From Rhabditoides inermis (lineage: Eukaryota; Nematoda; Chromadorea; Rhabditida; Rhabditidae), in the NCBI GenBank assembly GCA_963966185.1, contig CAWZYM010000020.1:1590001-1654000 (forward strand): a stretch of DNA of 64,000 bases. Reading direction: 5' to 3'. The notes beneath the pieces are model-generated. The model ran no database searches and was not told the origin of the DNA. It worked only from the letters and a program-made list of their open reading frames with translations. The translations under genes were made by a program, and so were the position numbers. This document shows positions 12,234 to 24,206 of this stretch, one piece after another. Position 1 is the first letter of the stretch, and each line of letters starts with the position of its first letter.

Positions 12234-13452
12234 AGGTAGTATACGCATACACTAACGAGCCCCCGTAACGGGTGATATGAATTGGATTGGCTACGGCGGA
12301 ATGGGGTTACAGTGATAGGGTGAGAGAGGGGGAGGGAGAAGGAGGGAGAGGGAAAGAGAGAAAGTGGTTGTTCCAGTTGGAGACGTTGAAGAATGCCTTC
12401 GCGAACACTCCGAAGCCGACGCGGCACATTCGGGAGCAGCTCGCACAGGAGACGGGGCTCAACATGAGGGTCATACAGGCGAGTACGACTCTCTGCGTCT
12501 CCCACACACTCTCTTCCACCGTCTCTCACTCAGCCCACTCTCTCACCATCCACTCTCTCGTCTCCGATCATGCTCCTCTTCTCATTTCCCTCTTATAATT
12601 CACCTGCGTTCTCCCCCCCCCCTCTCGCATCCCCACGAGACCTTCTATGGCAATTCAATTACCGTATGCCTGCCTCGGCTCTCCGCTCGCTGTCTGCACT
12701 CTCACCTCCCCTCTCCTCTTCGGCTGTAAATAGCCTCTATCTCTCCCCTTCCCGTCTACCGTAGTCTGGCACCGGGTGCAGGAAGCGATAGTCATTCAAA
12801 GGGCTGAGAGATGTCGAGCTGAGAACGTCACCACAAACTCATCGATTCACAAGCAGTTTTATCAGTACGTCTTTTCAGGTGTGGTTTCAAAATCGTCGTT
12901 CGAAGGAGCGTCGCATGAAGCAGCTTCGCTTCGGCGGCTACCGTCCGAGCAGACGGGCGAGGGGGCGGGACGAGATGGGCGGAGCTCCCGGCGACATGCC
13001 CTTTCCAGCAGGTCGGCTTCATTTCACGCGCGATTAGTCGGCTGAGTGTTTTGAGTGGGCGGGTGTGGCGGGAGATGAGAGGCGAGTGGCAGGTGGTTGA
13101 CTGGAGTGGTTGCAGACGCGGCCGCGCCGTACTTCGGCGGTCCTCCTCCGATGGCGTTCTACTGCGGGGACGTGTACAGCGCGCCGCTGCCGCCGCCCTT
13201 CCCCTCCTCCGACACACTGCACGAGATGGACGAGCGACGCTCCCCCACTGGCATCCCAGTCGGACTCGCCACACAACTACTCTCCCCCACCCACCTCGTA
13301 TCCTCACATATCATGTCTCCCCCAGAGTTCGACGAGGACCCGTACAGGTGAGCACAGACTGCATGTGTGAGGGATCATCGAGTACTTGCAGGCCGCTGCC
13401 GACTCTGTATGCGACGGGTGACATGAGCAAGCCCCACATGGCTGCGTGGTAG
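9862..13452 (+). CDS. lhx1/5: LIM-homeodomain transcription factor, Lhx1/5 (lin-11) class
   Basis: Two LIM domains are encoded in exons between 9862 and about 10720. LIM1 begins [18 protein letters not shown] and continues with [14 protein letters not shown]2 has [20 protein letters not shown], then [19 protein letters not shown]. An acidic linker ([18 protein letters not shown]) precedes the homeodomain: [48 protein letters not shown] (helix 3). The C-terminal region is proline-rich and the protein ends MSKPHMAAW, resembling the conserved W-ending tail of Lhx1. In this class the LIM domains bind LDB-type cofactors and the factor specifies neurons and other lineages. Introns of 39 nt occur beside a long intron of over 1 kb. 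Octamer motifs lie in an intron and downstream. Confidence 0.94.
11589..11605. repeat. Poly-C tract in a long Lhx1/5 intron
   Basis: A run of about 16 consecutive C residues on the plus strand, flanked by CT-rich sequence. Confidence 0.85.
12186..12231. repeat. (GA)n microsatellite in an Lhx1/5 intron
   Basis: Uninterrupted GA dinucleotide repeat just downstream of the donor that follows the first homeodomain exon. Confidence 0.95.
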
Positions 13453-14692
13453 GCACCGTCCCGGCTGTGCCCAATCCCCCCTCTCTCTCTTCACTCACTC
13501 CGCCATTCCGCTCTCTTCTAATCATCTCGACCCGTTGTGATATCACCCTCATAGCAGCTACGGCAATCATATCAAAGAGTAGACACCATTGCATTCTTGC
13601 CCCACCATCGACACATCGAATTCTCTCGCCACCTTTACTTGACTTGTCTCATGGATTTGCATAAAATAGAATATGAACTCTTGAATGGATTTATACTGAA
13701 CAGCTACTACAATAACTGAAACAATGGGAAGAGGGTATATGTGCAGGTGTTGGTTGTGTGTCAGCTGTCTTCTTCCATGTTGACAGTCCTGTCACTCGCG
13801 CGCATCGCGAGCATTTCATATGCAAATCACTTGTCAATTGGCGAACGCGACGAGGGAGATCAGGCTTCTCCTACTTATGGTTGTTCATCCCAGGCGTCCG
13901 CCTGTCCATTTCCACCCTATCAATCCGTCTTTCAAGCCGCCTCGTATTTGCATAATACACGGATTGCGTCGTCTATCAAACGGTTTTTGCCGCATCTCCG
14001 CCTGGAAGAGAGGAGGCAGATGATGCGAGGAAGGGGATTGTAAAACACTCGACAATACGACCAGCCACCCCATTATCACCTCTGATTACCGTAATTATCG
14101 TAATCGAGGGGTGACGCAATGGTGAGGAGGGCGTGAAGGGTTGAGCCGGTGCGGTTGGCATAGAGTCAAGAGAGGGAGGATAATCCGAGAAAGGCAGCAG
14201 GCACACGGGTGTTTGGAAACAACACCGGAGGCGACAGCTGCTGAAATTACGATCAGCGATCGGGAGAGGACGGAATGCGGAGGTATTGTCCTCCCGAAAT
14301 GACACGGCACATAAGACAATGCATGCCAGCCGGCTGCACACGCAGTTTATAGTGTTGTGTTGTGCACATCACAGTGCGAAATTCATGAGCAAATGCGCGG
14401 GAAAAGACAAGAATTGCATTGTATTTATTTTCTTGTTTTTATAGAGATTTTTAATGCTCTTTTTTCTACTCTTTTTTTATATCTATCCATGCAATGAGCT
14501 TGCCTCGAGCGTATCGGAAACGTATTGCGCGGGCGCGGGAAGAAGTGTTCGCGTTCGCGTCTGTGAGTGGGGGGCAATCCGACCGGGAGTGGCGCCCTCT
14601 GTATCTAATCTCACTTCTCATCTATCGCTGACCTAGCTATGTTTTATTTCAGCCTACATGCTCATCACACATTTTCATTTTCCAGATTCACA
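13453..14692. promoter_or_regulatory. Candidate cis-regulatory block between Lhx1/5 and DCTD
   Basis: No exon was seen in this 1.2 kb. It contains three perfect POU octamers: ATTTGCAT at 13655-13662, ATGCAAAT at 13820-13827 and ATTTGCAT at 13946-13953. A homeodomain-type cluster (GATTACC, TAATTA at about 14092, TAATCG) follows near 14085-14106. A fourth octamer lies inside an Lhx1/5 intron at 11246-11253. Octamers are bound by POU factors, and POU/LIM-homeodomain cross-regulation is a known theme in neuron specification. Enhancer function is an inference from motif density only. Confidence 0.4.
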
Positions 14693-15477
14693 ATGGTCGT
14701 GGAGGATATGTCGAAAATGTCTCTTGCGAACGGCAACACATCTCCCTCCAAATCAGGTACGTCCGTACGGTTTCTTTCACTTTCACGTAAGTATATATCT
14801 TTTCAGCTAAAAGGACTGATTATATAAACTGGGATGACTATTTCATGGGAGTGGCGCTGCTCACTGCTCAACGCAGCAAAGATCCCTCTACACAGGTACG
14901 ATCGAGTACCATGTTTCTCTCAATGACTTTCTCAACAGGTTGGTTGTGTGATAGTGAACAAGGAGCAGGTGATTGTGGGCACGGGCTATAATGGAATGCC
15001 GCGCGGATTGGACGACGACGTAGCCATGTGGGGCAAGGGTCGGTCTGCATTCAATCAATTCATCCTTTACATTTACATTTCTAGGCGATCCGGACCCGTT
15101 GAAGAACAAGACAATGTACGTGTGTCACGCTGAGCTGAACGCCATACTCAACAAGAACTGCCAGGTATCGGTACGATCAGCATAAACCATGTACGGTATA
15201 CACTTCTTTTCAAGGACATTCGTGGATGCACCGTCTATACCACGTTGTTCCCGTGTTGCGAATGCGCCAAAGCTATCATTCAGGTTTGTTCCATACATGA
15301 GTTTGTACATTGCATCTACCGCGTATTCAGTGTGGAGTGAAACACGTAGTGTACCTTACGGACCGGAAGGAAGCGGCGTTCCAGGCTTCTCGCAACATGT
15401 TCGAGCAGTGCGGAGTCAGCTATGAGCTATTCAAAACGACCCGAGAAAGCATCTCTCTGAGCTTCGGAGCCAAATGA
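14693..15477 (+). CDS. DCTD: Deoxycytidylate (dCMP) deaminase
   Basis: Converts dCMP to dUMP, feeding thymidylate synthesis. Exons give a protein of about 180 residues with [40 protein letters not shown] and [15 protein letters not shown]. The zinc/catalytic motif is CHAELNAIL (His and Glu), followed by [12 protein letters not shown] (the PCxxC zinc ligands). The ending [20 protein letters not shown] is followed by a short tail and TGA at 15475. All active-site residues of the cytidine/deoxycytidylate deaminase family are present. The ATG lies seven bases after TTTCCAG, an acceptor-like site. Identification is secure. Confidence 0.95.
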
Positions 15478-15648
15478 GATGGAAAACGAAAGCACTAGGT
15501 TAACGACGAGTTATAATAGACTCGCACTTAGCTCAGGATTTTTCGTTGAAAACATTATCGTGGGTTTTGAACATACCGTATACTGAACGAATTGCACAGA
15601 AGACTTGTTTTTGCTGTTCATATCTCTACTGCAATGTTTTCCTCACAT

Positions 15649-15732
15649 GACCACGTGGCGTAGTGGTAATGGTCTATCTTATTAGCAAGCGTGACTCGCG
15701 GGTTCGATCTCGTCTACTCACGCAATTTTTTT
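15649..15732 (+). repeat. tRNA-derived Pol III relic (SINE-like head)
   Basis: A good A box (TGGCGTAGTGG, 15656-15666), a near-consensus B box (GGTTCGATCTC, 15701-15711) and a T7 terminator at 15726-15732 are correctly spaced for a tRNA promoter. The acceptor stem (GACCACG) has no partner at the 3' side and the T stem does not pair, so this is not a functional tRNA. It resembles the tRNA-like sequence at 42219-42290 around the B box, which suggests a tRNA-derived repeat family. Confidence 0.5.
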
Positions 15733-16296
15733 GTCAAATTGAAAACATCATCCAAGGGGTTCTGATGGTTGTCTAACCACCCTAACGCCTCTCATGAAAA
15801 GAGTGGAACTCATTTGCGGGCCCACTATAAGTATGATTATAATTAGTGTTTGTTAACTATTCATATATACTAAGCTCATATTAACACACATATTAATAAT
15901 ATTTTTTAAACTTCGTTTTATTTACAAATAAACCATTTCAAAAGTCGTGTTGAGTTGTTTGTAACATTGCAAAAATTTGTGCCCTTGTCGTATCCCGCAA
16001 CGAACACCCTGGCTCAAAATTACCGTATCCTCGTCAGCTGATGCTATGACATCATTTTTTGGTATCGACTTTTTTCTTTGCCAAGTCCAAAATTTTACTT
16101 CCTTTTGTTGGTTTATTTTCGTTTTAGCTGTACTTCGTTCATAATATATTTCAATAGTGCACAAAAAATTGGTGTAATCGAAGTTCTCAAAGTACTCATA
16201 ATATCTTCAATATGCCTCCCCCTCCTCATTATATATGTTTTAGTGTTGTGCGTAACTGTATTATTACATATACATTAAACCGTTTGCAGTATATGA
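15733..16296. other. AT-rich intergenic spacer
   Basis: Lies between the tRNA-like relic and the next gene. No supported exon, RNA gene or obvious repeat. A TTTGCAG acceptor-like site ends it at 16289. Confidence 0.4.
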
Positions 16297-16871
16297 ATGT
16301 GTGAGCCTTCGAATGTTGCATCGCGAGCTCCGATCCCATTGGGCGAGCCGTGCTCGTCGGTCGAACTCGACGAAGCCATCGACACACTCGGAAAGTTGTT
16401 TATCGGATGGGAACGGGAGGACAAGACGCAACAAAATAAGGTATTTATTATTTATGATGAATAATACGCTGATTACGAATGAAGTGTTGTCAGAGTGCGA
16501 CCGTGAATGCGCGGGTGCGAGCGGTGAAGCGTCGTCGAAGGTGGGCGCCCTATCGAGTCAACACCACGCACGTCGTCCGTCGTGAACGACCACCTGATCC
16601 GCTATACGTGAGTGTTTTTTTCTTGTTTTCACATTTTTCACCGTCCACTCTGTAGTCATGTCTGTCGGAGTGTCGGGTGCTGGAGGGCGACGTGGATGAT
16701 CTGCGCCTGGGGCTGCGTCCCCGTCGGACTGAGTCTAGCGAGTACCTCAGCTGCGCGGTGGAGGCCGCTCGTCCCGCCGATCCGCACGTCGACGAGTTGG
16801 CAGAGTACTTTGATCGCTTCGTGGGTGTACGGGTGAAGATGAGCGCTCTAGCGGAGAGCATGTACTGCTAG
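16297..16871 (+). CDS. Small conserved-looking protein, function not recognised
   Basis: Three exons joined by consistent phase-0 splice sites give about 155 residues, starting MCEPSNVASRAPIPLGEPCS and ending MSALAESMYC with TAG at 16869. Exon 1 is predicted helical (VELDEAIDTLGKLFIGWERE). Exon 2 is very basic (ARVRAVKRRRWAPYRV). Exon 3 holds two helices, one starting SCLSECRVLEGDVDDLRL and one DELAEYFDRFVGVRVKMS. There is no signal peptide or membrane segment. The start was chosen because it is in frame and eight bases after a TTTGCAG acceptor. It converges with Sin3, whose stop is 271 nt away. I do not recognise the family; codon use and splicing look genuine. Confidence 0.6.
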
Positions 16872-17142
16872 GCCTCTGCCATACTTGTCATGCATTCTGA
16901 AATTCATGTAGTCTACTCGAGAATTTCACTGCCCATAGATTTTCTATCCGCATCAACGAACATTTGTACACATTGTATTATTTGACATTGACACTCGTTT
17001 TTCGTGATATAAAATACTTTATTACACATGGTGAGATTTTGTAGAGCAATGGAATAGTATAACAAAATGCACAAAACATCAACCACAACAATATTGTTAG
17101 CTAAAAAGTGACGAGTAATGTATACAAACAACACAACAGAGG

Positions 17143-20100
17143 TTACTTGCTGGGCTTGATTACGAACCGGTTGAAGACAATGTGCTTAAACTTGGGATGT
17201 CGGACAAGAGTCTTGATTGTACCTTCGGCGAGCTTTGTCCAAGCACCACCATCTTCTCCAAGTCCCTCACGCATCAGACGAGCTCTCTTGTTTCTCTTCT
17301 CGTTGATGTGTTCCAACTGCTCCATCTAAGCGCGATTAAGTAACAATACATTTGTACATATTGTAACGAGAATGACATACCCGTGTCTTGTGGTATCCCT
17401 TTGGTCTCTTCCGAAGAAGCACTTCTATCGAGCACCGCGCATGTCGGTTGCTCTGCGACGTGCCTGCAACAAATATTGTGAATCACATCTTCTTGAATGA
17501 TAAAGAACTTACTTGCGTGAATGTGCGCCGATTCGCTGGCAAAGAAAGTCGTCTCGTTGACCATGTTCTTGTTTCGCATCCGTAGATTTCGAGCCAGGAA
17601 CGTCCGAGACTGAACATATAAAGTATCATATATCAATCTGATCCGTCCGATCTCACCTTGTGCAATTTGTCCCTGCCCTCCTCCGTCTCCGTGTCTCCTC
17701 CCTCTTGGCCTTCGCTCTCCTCTACCGCACTCTCCACCTTGGCATGCAGCTGCCTGGCCCTCTCCTTCTCCTCCTCCATATCGTCATCGTCGCCCGTCTC
17801 CGTGTCCACCAGCTGCACTCCCACCACAGGTTCCAGCGAGTCCACCACCGTCACCTTGAAACAATTCTCCCTGTTCAGCAGCTGCTCCGCCTTGGCAGCG
17901 TACTCCAGTTCTCGCCTGAAATCAGTGCCTGCATAAGCGACTCCCTTCACTCGCCCACCTCTCATTAGCTCCTCCCCTATCCATGATGCCGGGCGCTGGA
18001 TGAACACGGTAGTTCTTGTATAAAGGGATGGCCTCGATGCGGTCGCAGTCACTCACCTACAACACATCATGCGCTCATTCCATCACACACTCATCACATG
18101 TTCCCACACTCTCACACTCACCACTCCGGCTAGCTGTCTTGCGGCGACCGGAATGAGCTTGTCCATGGTGGACACGAGGTAGCACAGCGTAGGGAACATG
18201 ACTCGAATGTTATCCTCGTATGCCGTCGGCTCCACCTGCCCGTCCAGCAGGTTCTTGATCTCCTCGATCAGACGCGAGTAGTTGCGCTCCGGAGAACAAC
18301 GTGGAGTCTGCAACAAATACGTAATTCAATTACCGACCATGTACTTTTTTAAGCTTATTACCAGCCCACCTTGAGAAGATGAAGTCCGTGGTTGACATCA
18401 CTGGCATTGAGTTCGTGCGCCATGGGTTCCTTTCCGAATCGTGTGTATATCTCCTTTTGGCGAGCTGCGATCTCGCAATCCGCCTGCCACTCCTTCACCT
18501 GCTCCTCCCAATTGGCACGCATCGTTCCGAGACGAGAGCAGATGATGTTGTGGATGCGGAGAAAGGCGAACAGTGAATTGCCTCCGTACACCAAACGATA
18601 CCTACAACATGTCTTTGTGGCAATCGTGTCGTCGTCTATCGCGTACCTGGTAGTGACCGAGTCGTGTGTGTGCTTGCTCTCATCGTTCTGTTTTCCCTGC
18701 CAGCTCGCCTTCTCCTCGTCGTCCTCATCCTCTGCATCGCTCATCGGCTCTGCCTGCTGCAGGAACAGATCTGGCACAAACCTCCGCAGCGCTTTCTTCA
18801 TCTGCCTCTTCTCCTCCTTTCCATAGTTGCTTTGTCGCTTGATAAAGTGGATCATGATGTCCGCCGTGTCGCGCAGAACTGACCTGAAAGTATATCTGTT
18901 CACCTCTTCTTCCTGACACGACTCGTTCACCTCTCCTTCGGGTACCTCCAGATGACGTGCGGCCCCTCGTCGGGTTCAAGCCCATCCTCGCACCGTTGCT
19001 GTCTCTCGTCGAACATCTGCTCAATGTTGTGTATCAGCGTCTTCACCTTGATCAGCTTCGCATCCGCGTTCTTCACGGCTAGTGCCTGGTGGCACAGAGA
19101 GCTGCAATAAAACAATTGGATGAGTAAAGAGTACATGAGTCCCAATACTCACCGAGTCATGTGCTTCTCGTTCTGATCGCGCCACACCCGGTTCATCTCC
19201 TGCTGAGCTTCCCTCCACTCCGCGTCCTTCTCATGCAGACGGTCCAACACCTATCAATGAAAATAATGAAGGGGAAACGGGCAAATAACAGTTTTATTAC
19301 TCACCTTGGGTACAGCGAGCTGAGGATTCTTCTTCAGCCCCTCTATCATCTTACTCGCATGTTCTCCGTAGATCCTCTTCACTGCACGCAGCATCAGAGA
19401 AGGAGAACCGCCGCCAAGCCTCTCATCCAGCCTGAAATAAAAAAAGTGTACCCATAACCTACTCACTATATGAATACTTTCTTTCTCAGTTCTCACCTGA
19501 ACTTGTCGGCCTCAGAAGCCCGCATCGAAGCCATCTTCTTCTTCACTCCCTCCAAAGCCTCTATCGCGTACTTGTTCACTTCGATTATAATGTCCAGCTG
19601 TAATCAATCAAAATCCATTCCGTTCAGTTCATTCAACGTACCTCAAACCGCTCATCCTCTGTTTTGTAGATGAACTCCTCGTGAACAGTCTTCTTGGAAG
19701 TGACACTAGACGAGTCTTCTGAAGACCACGAGGGAAACGACACCCAAGTGTCGTTGAGCACCTCGTAGCAGAGAGGCGTCCGCCCGCTGCACACCGGCCT
19801 CTGATAGCTGTCCGGCAGCGATCTATACAAGATTTGTAGAAAAAATGTCTTCGTTTCCTATCGTCTTACCTGTAGCTGACTCCCAGCAGTCTACAAGATG
19901 CGTAGTCGATCTGATGGGCCAATTCGCTACTCACTCCTTGCCTTCCTTCTGGCGAGTCCGATCCCCTCTCCTTCTCTCCTCCACTAGTCTTCTCACCCTC
20001 ATCTGCACTGTACAACAAGTCCCGCAGTTCGTTCAGTAACTGCGGATGGCCTTCTAAAACGGATATGAATAAAACAGTGAATAATATTTAATAAAAGGAA

Positions 20101-21517
20101 TACTGACCTAACGACGACTTGGCCACTGTGAGCAGATCGTTGGCAGATATGAGAGAAGTAGTATATAGATTCATGAGGCGTAGGAGAGTTTCGTGCTGGC
20201 TCCGAGAGAGCGCACGGCGAAGTCTGTCGAATAGTTGAATGTCCTCCACGGTAGTCACCGCCGCCGCATCCCTCATGTCCGTTCCACGACGCCACACTTC
20301 ACGCTCAACACGCTAAACATAACCATGAACATGTAATGAGAGTAAAAAAAAACACCTTGATAGGGCTAGACCGCTTGGGCGACTCTGTATGCGAATCTTC
20401 CTCCTCGTCTTCGTCCGATTCATCCTCTTCCTCTTCTTGTTGAAGTTGAGCCGCCGGCGCCTCCCGTTGATTGCCATGAATGTCGGGAAGGAAATTCTAA
20501 AATGAGAATACAATAGTCAATAACCAGTGTAAGTTCATGTGCAGCTCACCTTGAATTCAGATAGAAGATCGGGCTCGTCCTTGAAAAGCTTCGCGATCGC
20601 GCCCAGCACATACTTCTCGCATGCAGCACCGTTCTTGAATCACACACCAATTATATAAAAGAAACACAACGCTTACATTCAGTTGTATCTGGCTCTGGTA
20701 TTCGTGGAGGATTTCCAAAAAGTGCTTGTAAACGATGGGTTGATCTGAGAAGCGAATCTGGAATATAAAAAAAACGTAAATAAAACAGCACAAAAGCACC
20801 TTTATTTTGTTTACGTAGCCGATAGCGTGATTGAATTCTTGCCCCGAGTTAGCAGGAGGTTCCGACGACGACTCTTCCGCCGGCGCAGGTGTAGGATCCT
20901 AAATTTCATAGTACAATAAATAAAACTTGATGTGCAACTAACCTTTTTCTCTTCCTCTTCTTCCATGGGCTCGTCTTCCTTGGCATCCTCCTCCAAATCT
21001 CCCTCAGAGATCACTTGCACACGCCCCGACGGCTCCATGATGGTGATACGGCCTTGCGCTCCCACTTGTACCTGAGTAAGATGTGAAACATGACAAACGC
21101 AGTTGTGTCTGAGCTACCTCAAATCCAGGAGGCAAGAAAGTGTTGAAACCGGTGATGAGATTTGGGCGACCGCGGAACAAGCGAGACACGCGCGTAATAA
21201 CACCAGGTGTATCGATACTGAAAATAATAACTCAACTATATACTATATTTGCACCAAAGAAACAATATAATGTTAACTCACACTTGCGACTTGAAATCCT
21301 TCATTATGTCGAGAAACTGAGTATAGACAGCAGGCTCATTCATGAACTGCGTTTTCACTTGGTCAAGATACGAAAGCGCATCCTCCACCTTATAACACAT
21401 TCATCAGTGAAACATATAGAAACAAAAACTAGGTACCTTCACTCTGGTGCCTGGTCCCCCGCTTCCTCCTGCGAACTGATGGCCACCTGGAGGCACGCCG
21501 CCACCACCAGCCAGCAT
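17143..21517 (-). CDS. sin3: Paired amphipathic helix corepressor Sin3
   Basis: Scaffold of the Sin3/Rpd3 histone deacetylase complex in the nucleus. PAH1 begins [15 protein letters not shown] and ends near [19 protein letters not shown] and [15 protein letters not shown]2 begins [13 protein letters not shown] and includes [20 protein letters not shown]3 has [18 protein letters not shown]. The HDAC-interaction region is highly conserved: [49 protein letters not shown], then [18 protein letters not shown]-terminal homology ([38 protein letters not shown]) continues to the final [11 protein letters not shown]. Between the PAHs the linkers are short and acidic, making the protein compact compared with vertebrate Sin3A. 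The start ATG (21517-21515) lies six bases after a GTTAG acceptor-like site. Divergent to the Rec114-like gene. Confidence 0.94.
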
Positions 21518-22579
21518 TTGCACCTAACAACGAACAAACTAACTATTAACAACATGCAAAACTGACTGTTCTTTGAAACGCGAAGTTTTAAGTAACAAGA
21601 TAAATTCTTCAACATAATACAAAATTCAAAATAAGGCTTCAGAAAATGGCGGCGATGGGATAGAAAGCAACGGCAGGGAAGTAAGTGGGATGGGATGGTT
21701 GGATCGCGAGCGTAGCGCGGGGGCGAGGGCGCGCTTGAAATCAGAAATTTTGCTCCAGCGACAATACAGTACACATATATTTAAAAGAAAACCCGCGAAA
21801 TTACAAACTCATAAAATAATTATTTTAATTTATATATTATGTCCAGTAACGGATAACGGAAATTCAAAAAATTTTTTGAATATGAAAAATGAGCAACACT
21901 TATTGATATTGATGCGACCGGAAGAGAAGTACGTCAGTGTTATCGATCGATGTCCGGAGCCGTTCACTGTGAGACGATAAGGAGGAGCCGAATAAGCCTG
22001 TTGGGAGTGCACTAGTGGGTAACTCACGGATTTCTTGGATTTCGCAACGTGATGATGACGAATGGATCAACCGTAAGCAAGTATGCAAATGGTCGAGAGA
22101 AGTTCGAGAACGTTCGACGTTAGAGGCAACGTGATCCATATGGCTCACGCGTTCGAAGACGAATCAAGGCCGCATACTCTATATGGAAGAAGGAAAAAGG
22201 AAGAAGATTCTCGAAAGATGCTACCCACCGGATGAGGCTTTGCTATAGGGAGCAATACCCTCCAAGGACCCATCCGGGGACTAAACACTAAACCTTTGTA
22301 CATTCCGCACCAGTTTGTATTTCGTGTTTTGTGTTTTGTCTGCGCCCATGGATAAACCATTATTATTATTATTATTATATGAACAACATATAAAAAATTG
22401 ACATCAACTTTTTTCAGTCCGGATGACTTTTGCCGAACTGTGTAAATGATGTGCACTTTGTCATTCCTAAAAAGTGAAAAAAGTGTATCATTTTTTACTT
22501 TTCTCTTCTTTGTCTTGTTTTGTTATTTTGTTGTTTGTAGTTTGATTTTTTTTGTTTTTTGTTTTTTTTTCTTCAGAAA
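21518..22579. other. Divergent region between sin3 and the Rec114-like gene
   Basis: A YY1-like AAAATGGCGGC lies near 21654, close to the sin3 5' side. From about 22060 to 22380 lies a moderately GC-rich block with no reading frame. It ends in CATGGATAAACC followed by an (ATT)n run (22359-22379), which looks like the 3' tail of a retroposed element. The remainder is T-rich and ends at CTTCAG|AAA just before the ATG at 22580. Confidence 0.4.
22060..22380 (+). repeat. Possible retroposon 3' remnant with (ATT)n tail
   Basis: Non-coding, compositionally distinct from its AT-rich flanks, and ends in a short ATT tandem repeat, as many non-LTR elements and SINEs do. No second copy is visible in the window, so family membership is unproven. 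Confidence 0.3.
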
Positions 22580-24206
22580 ATGGCGAATTATCGCTCGTCG
22601 GATGAACAATGGCGGCTTTCAAAGTTTACGGATCTACGAAACAACACTATTTTCGTAAGTTACTGAACTGGTTCATGTTTTATTGAAGTTTGACACTCGT
22701 CATTGTAGATGGACAATCTCTCTCTCGTGCTGGTGCGCTCTCGGCGAATGTTGATTGTGCAGGATCAGACAAGAAGCTACGAAACTGTTCCGTTCAATCC
22801 GCCTCCTACAGCCAAATGTCGCGGTTTGGGGGTACATTTTGTTGGTTCCTAAATTATCACATTTTCATGGCATTTCAGATGTTCTTCGACTCTACGTCTG
22901 CATCGGTGCAGTACAGATTTCGTGTTCGCTTCTTCAATGAGCAGGATCGCGATATGTTCATCAACACCGTCAAGCCGTATTTCTCAGTCCAGATCGATTC
23001 GAATGATGTTGGTTTTCTTCTTAAAAAAGATTTTGACACCTATTCAGCTGAATACATCTACTGAGTTCTCCCAAGGCTCACAGCCTATCGATTACGGAGC
23101 CAGTCAGCACAAGTCGCAGCAGTCTGCTGGCACCAAGAGGGCCAGGTTCGAGCCGCCTAAGAGGAACATCCGTGAGTAGGATTTTATGTGTCACTATAGA
23201 TTGCGTAAATTTAGACAGTCAGCCATTGCCTCGGAATTCGCCGGTGCTTCAACGACAGCAACATCAGGTATATTGTTATCATTAATATTCATTTATGTCA
23301 AATGTTTAGATGCAGTCATCTCCCTTGTTCAACAACATGTCTCACCGGTCACAGCCGTCTGCCCATTCGCCGCAATATCAGAGGAATCAGGTACGATTAC
23401 GATGTGAAATTTATCTTGGATATAATTTATCTTATCTTTTCCGTTTCAGAGTGAATTTTCTCCAGTGAATTCGAAGTCTCGCGGTTCTCCTGTTCTCTCT
23501 CCTCGATCCACGTCTCCATTTCATGCTGCATCGCAACCTGTGCAGATGCACCATAAAGCGAGTCTGAGTCACAGCGATATCTCTGTGAGTGTTTCTTTTG
23601 TTTATTATCAATGTTACATGTTTGATCTTATTCAGAACGACCTGGTCTCAAACAGCTCGCAAAATTCGCAGCAATCGTTCTCTTCTATGAGCTCCACTCA
23701 CTCGCGACACGAAGCCGAGGACTTCATGACTATTCCCCGTCAGCCGCCTGCAGTTGTTTGTACTTCTTCTATCGTACGTTTATGACGTTAATATTTTTAA
23801 ACACATGAATTTAGTGTACCCAGACGGATCCCGTGGACTGCGCTGCGATTGCGCGGGACCCGCTACAGGTTTTGGAGATGATTGACTTCTACTCGCGGCT
23901 GCCTGGGTTCCCTGATCTCGTTGCCGCGATGGAGAAGGCGCTGGAGAAGAGGGAACAAAGTGCAGATATCAGTGATGAGAACACTCCGATTGAGGTGAAA
24001 AGCGAGCACGTGATAATGGTGATATGTTTTTTTTTTCAGGACCCGATGATTGGAGGAGCAGGATTGTCTTCTCTCTGCAAGGATGGTGAAGGTTAGTGAG
24101 TCTACTAAATTTCTGTAATGATTTTTGAACAGCAGATGACGATCTGACGGAGTCGCAGATGTTCTCGCAAAGCACCCAGTCCGTTCTCAACAGATATGGA
24201 TACTAA
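22580..24206 (+). CDS. Rec114-like candidate meiotic double-strand-break factor
   Basis: About nine short exons encode roughly 330 residues. The N-terminal 110 residues look like a beta-rich PH-type fold (MANYRSSDEQWRLSKF, LVLVRSRRMLIVQDQ, QYRFRVRFFNEQDRDMFINT). A long Ser/Gln/Pro-rich disordered middle follows, then a C-terminal helical pair (DPLQVLEMIDFYSRLPGFPD, LVAAMEKALEK). This arrangement (PH-like domain, disordered linker, C-terminal helices that bind Mei4) is that of Rec114, including nematode DSB-1/DSB-2. I count about eleven SQ and two TQ dipeptides, a cluster typical of ATM/ATR targets; Rec114 proteins are known Mec1/Tel1 or ATM substrates. Family membership is inferred from architecture and weak motif similarity, not proven. 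One donor is non-standard (GTTGGT near 23008). Confidence 0.5.

Noticed and set aside
15649..15720. Functional tRNA at this position
   Set aside because: A and B boxes are present but acceptor and T stems do not pair; kept only as a relic.
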